A stretch of DNA of 10,207 bases from Bacteroidota bacterium (GTDB lineage Bacteria > Bacteroidota > Rhodothermia > Rhodothermales > Bin80): NCBI GenBank assembly GCA_026702635.1, contig JAPPBZ010000036.1:1-10207 (forward strand), read 5' to 3'. The notes beneath the pieces are model-generated. The model saw nothing but the letters and a program-made list of their open reading frames with translations, searched no databases and was not told the origin of the DNA. Positions 5,976 to 10,207 of the stretch are shown in pieces. Numbering within the stretch: position 1 is the first letter of the stretch; each line of letters opens with the position of its first letter. The position numbers and the translations under genes were made by a program.

Positions 5976-8900
5976 ATGAGGATGCATTGTTTTTCGCTCT
6001 CTTCCAGAAAGAAAGTTTATACCGAAAGCAGCCAGGCAAGTCATTGGCTCGTGGGGGCTATTACGATCCTGTGTTTATTGAAGTATTGCCCGGTTGGCAT
6101 AGCTCAGGATGGCCCCCAATATGAGACTGGCGTCGTGGTCGTGCAGTTCGATTCCACCACTCAGATTGCATCAAAGTCCAGTCGGACGGGATTAACTGGA
6201 TTTGATCGTTTAGCTTCCAAGTACGAGGTTCACACGATTGAGCGTGTGTACCCGTTTTTGGATTATGTTCTGCCAACACCGAAGACACGCAGGAATTTAC
6301 TCGCGCTTCGCCGTACGTATTATGTGCGTTACCGTTCAGGCCAGGATCCGGTCACCGCTGCACGGGAGTTCTCAGGGGTCTCCGGGGTGGTGTATGCCGA
6401 GCCAGTTTTAGTGAACCGGATTTATGCGGTGGACTCAATGGAGTTCGTTGATCCCAATGATCCAGAGTTTGGACGACAGTCGGAGCTTCGCTTACTTCGT
6501 CTGCCGGAGGCTTGGGATGAAGTGAAGAGTGAATCGGGAATTCCCAAGGTCATTATTGCCATTGTTGATGGTGGAGGAGAATGGCGACATCAGGATTTAC
6601 GTGCGAATGCATGGACGAATGAAGACGAAATTCCAAGAAACGGGATTGATGATGATCGAAACGGGTTCATTGACGATGTCCATGGGGTTAACTTTTCGAA
6701 TGGAGACCAATCAAATAATGATCCAACAAGACAACCGGAGTTATTTGGTAATCCGTGGCACGGGACCGCGGCTGCAGGAGCAGCCAGTGCCGTTAGTGAC
6801 AATACTATTGGGGTCGCTGGTGCATCATGGAATGCTTCGCTGATGCATATAAATGCATCTGATTCATTGGGTTTGGGGATTCGCTATGGGTACGAGGGGA
6901 TTCTCTACGCGGCAATGAACGGAGCAGATATTATCAACACTAGCTGGATTGGGCGCGTGGATGCGGATATGGACGCTCGATTCATAAATCAGACCTTGCA
7001 TTTGGCAACGGACCTAGGGTCGCTTATCGTCAGTTCAGCCGGAAACTCAGAGTTGAATATTGATCTGTTCAGATTTTACCCTGCCCGCCATCCCCGGGTA
7101 CTTTCGGTGGGTGCAACAGAAAAAGAAACCACCAGGCGTGCATCATTTTCGAATTACGGTAAATTGGTGGATGTGTTTGCTCCAGGGGTATCAATTGTCA
7201 CGACAGGTGTCAACGACAGCTACATTACAACTAGCGGAACATCGTTAGCATCTCCTTTAGTAGCCGGAATTGCTGCTCTGGTCAAAACAAAGTTTCCAGA
7301 TATGACACCAGATGCGGTACGTGAGAAGATTCGGGTCTCTGCTGAGAGTATTGATTTAGTGAATCCCGATTTTGCGGGGCGGCTTGGCCGCGGTTTTGTG
7401 AATGCATTCGCGGCGGTTCAGGAGACCAGCAAGTCTGGCGTGCGCCTGAAACGATGGTCATGGCAAGATAATGACGAGGATCACATCATTGCCTCGGGGG
7501 ACGAGGTTACGGTCACCGCGGTATTCACCAATCATCTGGCGGACGCAAGGCGGCTCACCGTGGAACTGGAAAGTGCTGAGCCATATCCATTTCTTCAAGT
7601 ACATCAAGCAGAAGCTGATATTGGCCTTTTAGGAGGTGGCGATTCAACGGAGGTGACGTTTCAGTTTCGCGTGGATGCAGATGCATATCTAAATCAGCGT
7701 GTCCGGTTCTATGTACGCGTTCGGGCAGAGGATACAGACGACATATCTGATATGCTCTCATTTCGGGTGAACCGTTCTCTTGATGCCGTTCATCAGAGCC
7801 TAAGTGCATTATACACTGCGACGGGTGGGGATCAGTGGCACAATAGTGAAAACTGGGATCTTACGAATACTCCGAGTGAGCAAGAACTGGCTCAGTGGCA
7901 TGGGATATTGATGCTTGAAGGTTGGATGTACAGCCTGCGCTTGTCTCTGAACAATCTTACGGGGGTACTGCCACCCGAGTTGGTGGGTCTCTCTGAGTTA
8001 CAAGTACTTGATTTAGCTGACAATTCTCTCTCTGGGCCAATTCCAGATGGATTGAACCGTTTTTCCGAGCTGCGCAGCCTGATTTTGGCATACAATTCTT
8101 TCTCTGGCGCGATTCCATCTGAATTCGGCGAGCTCACGAAGTTGGAATGGCTGAACCTGTACGAGAATTCTTTTTCGGGTCCGATACCTTCCTCACTAGG
8201 AAATTTGGTGAACCTGGAAAGTCTGGATCTAGATAAAAACGAGTTCACGGGTTCGATTCCGTCCGAGTTGGGGAATCTTTCTAAGTTGGAGTGGATTGGT
8301 TTGGGGGAAAATACACTAACTGGCTCCATTCCTCCAGAACTCGGGAGTCTCTCTAGGTTGATATGGCTAGACTTAGGAGAGAATTTATTAACGGGTTCCA
8401 TTCCTCCGGAACTGGGCAATCTTTCTGATCTCCAGGTCTTGGATCTAAGCCACAACTCACTCTCAGGGATGATTCCATCCGAACTTGGAAATCTTTCCCA
8501 ACTGGACTCACTGAAGCTGTCACACAACACACTGGTAGGCAGACTCCCAAGGAGTTTTTTGCAACTGGACAGCCTAAAAGCTGTTTGGTTTGACGGGCAA
8601 TATCTGTGTGCGCCGCAGGATGATGAATTCCAGGCATGGCTGAAGAGTATTTCGGACGTCAAGGGGGCCGTGTGCTCGGTGTTGGAGTTTGCGGAAAGTA
8701 TCGATGATCAGCGCTATGCCCGGTCAAAACCCATCGCACCTCTGGTCTTGCCAGAAGCCACCAATGGGGTCGCTCCAATCAAGTATACATTGACCCCATC
8801 TTTACCTGCAGGATTGGAATTTGACATGTCAACCCGCACGCTCAGTGGAACCCCAACAATAATTACCTCCTCTCCCATAAAGTATACTTACAAAGCTACA

Positions 8901-9260
8901 GATGCAGGGGGATCCACGGACAGCCTGCTGTTTCAGATTAGTGTCTACTCTCCGGTCTCTGTTGAAGGAGAGTCTTTACCGGAAGTCTTCAAGGCTCTGG
9001 GTAACTTCCCAAATCCCTTTCGATCGGCAACTCAGTTGGCCTTTGATCTCCCCCAGGATGCGCGTGTACAGGTAGAGGTAATAGATGTGATTGGGAGGCG
9101 TTTGTTCACGGTTCCTGAGAATCGTATCGCTGCCGGATGGTCAAAGACCATAGAGCTAAATGGTGGATCGCTGCCTGCAGGACTTTACTTGTACCGTTTG
9201 GTTGCAGACTTACCCTTGGGAAGAACCGTGCAAGTCGGTCGCTTTGTACGAATTCGGTAA
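5976..9260 (+). CDS. secreted subtilase (S8) with LRR array, Ig-like domain and T9SS sorting tail
   Basis: A 1094-residue serine protease exported by Sec and then probably by type IX secretion. Order: signal peptide (hydrophobic ITILCLLKYCPVG, cut near GIAQ 41-44); fervidolysin-like prodomain (about 49-150, ending VVYAEP); catalytic domain with Asp198 in IIAIVDGG, Ca-binding-type NGIDDDRNGFIDD (223-235), His262 in WHGTAAAG, oxyanion Asn357 in SSAGN and Ser423 in SGTSLASP; a beta domain (about 485-600); LRR N-cap with TATGGDQWHNSENW; nine or ten 24-residue leucine-rich repeats (654-867); a cap with LCAPQDDEFQAWL; a putative Ig domain (about 905-990); and a type A sorting domain with GNFPNPFRSAT to the end. 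ATG 5976 is chosen; TTG 5973 and ATG 5982 are alternatives. All catalytic residues are present. The LRRs probably bind a surface or substrate protein. Confidence 0.93.
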   Translation: MRMHCFSLSSRKKVYTESSQASHWLVGAITILCLLKYCPVGIAQDGPQYETGVVVVQFDSTTQIASKSSRTGLTGFDRLASKYEVHTIERVYPFLDYVLPTPKTRRNLLALRRTYYVRYRSGQDPVTAAREFSGVSGVVYAEPVLVNRIYAVDSMEFVDPNDPEFGRQSELRLLRLPEAWDEVKSESGIPKVIIAIVDGGGEWRHQDLRANAWTNEDEIPRNGIDDDRNGFIDDVHGVNFSNGDQSNNDPTRQPELFGNPWHGTAAAGAASAVSDNTIGVAGASWNASLMHINASDSLGLGIRYGYEGILYAAMNGADIINTSWIGRVDADMDARFINQTLHLATDLGSLIVSSAGNSELNIDLFRFYPARHPRVLSVGATEKETTRRASFSNYGKLVDVFAPGVSIVTTGVNDSYITTSGTSLASPLVAGIAALVKTKFPDMTPDAVREKIRVSAESIDLVNPDFAGRLGRGFVNAFAAVQETSKSGVRLKRWSWQDNDEDHIIASGDEVTVTAVFTNHLADARRLTVELESAEPYPFLQVHQAEADIGLLGGGDSTEVTFQFRVDADAYLNQRVRFYVRVRAEDTDDISDMLSFRVNRSLDAVHQSLSALYTATGGDQWHNSENWDLTNTPSEQELAQWHGILMLEGWMYSLRLSLNNLTGVLPPELVGLSELQVLDLADNSLSGPIPDGLNRFSELRSLILAYNSFSGAIPSEFGELTKLEWLNLYENSFSGPIPSSLGNLVNLESLDLDKNEFTGSIPSELGNLSKLEWIGLGENTLTGSIPPELGSLSRLIWLDLGENLLTGSIPPELGNLSDLQVLDLSHNSLSGMIPSELGNLSQLDSLKLSHNTLVGRLPRSFLQLDSLKAVWFDGQYLCAPQDDEFQAWLKSISDVKGAVCSVLEFAESIDDQRYARSKPIAPLVLPEATNGVAPIKYTLTPSLPAGLEFDMSTRTLSGTPTIITSSPIKYTYKATDAGGSTDSLLFQISVYSPVSVEGESLPEVFKALGNFPNPFRSATQLAFDLPQDARVQVEVIDVIGRRLFTVPENRIAAGWSKTIELNGGSLPAGLYLYRLVADLPLGRTVQVGRFVRIR
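7935..8576 (+). repeat. array of 72-nt units encoding plant-like leucine-rich repeats
   Basis: The units translate to 24 residues each with the pattern LxxLDLxxNxLSGxIPxELGNLSxL, the form typical of plant receptor LRRs and of many secreted FCB-group proteins. Eight full units run from the QVLDLADNSLSGPIP copy to the HNTLVGRLPRSF copy, after one that merges with the N-cap. Central units (GSIPPELG, GSIPSELG) are the most alike; end units have drifted. DNA identity between neighbours is imperfect. Confidence 0.9.
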
Positions 9261-9358
9261 AGGTGATTTTCCTGGCATTATGGGAGTGTGGATCTGTCTC
9301 CTGTGGATCTGCACACCAAATCACCGGGCAGATCAATACATTCGATACCAGACAGGAA

Positions 9359-9913
9359 TTAACCCACCTTGTGGAATAATTTATCGACTACGTGGGTTGG
9401 CTGACCGATAAATTTCTGGAAATAAACCCTCTCTACCTTCCGATTGCAATCGTGCGCTATGATGTGTTTGTAGTCTAAATTGGAAGCAGAGAAGATGCTC
9501 TGCATTCGTCCAGGATATCGGCCTTTATTTCCTCTTGGAGCGTCGATGAAAATCACGTCCCAAAAGGTGTCAAGAACGGTTTCAGGCAGGACTAACTGGA
9601 GTTTATTTGGCTGATCAATAATCCTTCTCCACTGCCTCCGCTTGGTCGTGTATTCTATTTCTTCTACCGAAATGCCCGGGTTTTCTGATTTCACCTTTTG
9701 AACCCAGTGAGCACTGTCCTCTAGGAATAAAGTTTGACCTCCAGAATTAATATCCATCCAGTACGGAGAGTCATTGCCAAGACCAAATACCAGAACATTG
9801 CCCGGAGAAAGCGAATCAATCAGCTCTCCGATATACTGGTATTCCCTGAGAGAGCAATTCCCAGGATTGGAATTAACTAATTTTCGAAAATCAACATCTA
9901 TACCTCTGCTCAT
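9359..9913 (-). CDS. DUF579-like (IRX15/GXM family) putative SAM-dependent methyltransferase
   Basis: This 184-residue protein follows the plant DUF579 family, which includes glucuronoxylan 4-O-methyltransferases. Shared elements in order: a SLREYQYI lead-in (21-28), NVLVFGLGNDSPYW (39-52, SAM-binding loop), TLFLEDSAHWV (61-71, acidic Glu65), FWDVIFIDAPRG (117-128), GRMQSIFSA (135-143), HDCNRKVE (154-161) and a C-terminal LFHKVG. Plant members are about 280-320 residues with an N-terminal Golgi anchor; this one lacks anchor and signal peptide, so a cytoplasmic enzyme is likely, perhaps methylating a sugar or polysaccharide precursor. ATG 9913 follows AGGGGG almost directly, and an in-frame stop lies 4 codons upstream. 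It converges with the protease gene and is AT-richer (44% GC over 9421-9780 by hand count). Family membership is convincing; substrate and activity are inferred. Confidence 0.78.
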   Translation of the reverse strand: MSRGIDVDFRKLVNSNPGNCSLREYQYIGELIDSLSPGNVLVFGLGNDSPYWMDINSGGQTLFLEDSAHWVQKVKSENPGISVEEIEYTTKRRQWRRIIDQPNKLQLVLPETVLDTFWDVIFIDAPRGNKGRYPGRMQSIFSASNLDYKHIIAHDCNRKVERVYFQKFIGQPTHVVDKLFHKVG

Positions 9914-10207
9914 TCCCCCTGCTGTCTATAAAAACGGTAATTGAAGACTATAATTTTGGTCAAACTTACTGGCTATGTCTATCCCTGCAGATAAGGAGAT
10001 TTTAATCGGTCATAATGATCGTCAGTAACAAAAACCTGGACTGAATTTTTCATTTTTACCTGCTTGTTTCCAGCAGGGAGCATTTTTCGAACTCAGTGAA
10101 ATTGAGACCTGTTGCCATCTCAAAAGGGCTGCAGGCAGCGTGTCCATTACTCCCCCCTGCCAACTGGCGCAGTACGAGGCCGCCGGCGGCGCGCCGCCGC
10201 GCGGTCT
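9914..10207. other. 294-nt right edge, no recognisable gene
   Basis: It probably contains the promoter of the minus-strand methyltransferase-like gene near its left end. A 24-codon minus-strand frame (10049 down to 9975, MKNSVQVFVTDDHYDRLKSPYLQG shortened here to its start MKNSVQVF) has an AGCAGG ribosome-site-like sequence upstream and could be a gene fragment, but no family is recognisable. A weak hairpin CCTGCT/AGCAGG (10059-10077) is followed by a T-run at 10083-10087 on the plus strand. Confidence 0.35.
10184..10199. repeat. 16-bp perfect GC palindrome at the window edge
   Basis: CGGCGGCGCGCCGCCG is identical to its reverse complement and lies in an almost pure G/C run (about 10177-10204), in sharp contrast with the surrounding AT-rich sequence. 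It may be a structured site or an assembly artefact at a sequence end. Confidence 0.6.

Noticed and set aside
7892..8662. Long 256-codon minus-strand frame with internal repeats
   Set aside because: It lies entirely antisense to the LRR array; its repetition only mirrors the 72-nt units.
9361..9398. Inverted repeat AACCCAC / GTGGGTT at the end of the methyltransferase-like gene
   Set aside because: The 24-nt loop, lack of a T-run and position inside the coding end make it too weak to call a terminator.

Overview
The window looks like chromosomal DNA from a bacterium of the FCB group, most plausibly a Rhodothermota/Balneolota-like marine or host-associated lineage. The evidence is a type A type-IX-secretion C-terminal domain on a large exported protease, a TonB-dependent receptor with an N-terminal carboxypeptidase-regulatory-like domain, start sites with weak or absent Shine-Dalgarno sequences, and about 50% GC. 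The lineage is an inference. No rRNA, tRNA, CRISPR array or intact insertion sequence was seen.

Layout. (1) Positions 1-675 hold the distal part of a nitrilase-superfamily (carbon-nitrogen hydrolase) gene whose frame is cut by an in-frame TAA at 79-81. (2) Positions 682-1117 hold a more GC-rich cassette with a small DCC/DUF393-like thiol-oxidoreductase gene (713-1027) and an overlapping 37-codon membrane-peptide ORF. The cassette is bracketed by the nitrilase 3' end (478-681) and a decayed second copy of that same 3' end (1118-1270). (3) Positions 1273-2697 encode an exported M20 (AbgB-like) metallo-amidohydrolase that starts 2 nt after the decayed copy. (4) Positions 2698-3109 contain no intact gene but include a coding-like stub. 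(5) Positions 3110-5569 encode a TonB-dependent receptor resembling zinc receptors (ZnuD type), with two histidine/acid-rich insertions encoded by 27-nt tandem repeats. A strong hairpin follows it. (6) Positions 5976-9260 encode a large secreted subtilase with plant-like leucine-rich repeats, a putative Ig-like domain and a T9SS sorting tail. (7) On the minus strand, 9359-9913 encodes a small protein that reads as a bacterial relative of the plant DUF579 / glucuronoxylan methyltransferase family. (8) The last 300 bases have no recognisable gene and end in an abrupt GC-rich palindrome.

How it fits together. The plus-strand genes from M20 to subtilase all encode exported or outer-membrane proteins: a periplasmic zinc-type amidohydrolase, a probable zinc (or other divalent metal) receptor and a surface or secreted protease. 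They are separated by long non-coding gaps, so they are probably separate transcription units. The left end shows duplication, decay and cassette insertion. The right end has an AT-richer gene, convergent with the protease, whose closest recognisable relatives are plant cell-wall methyltransferases.
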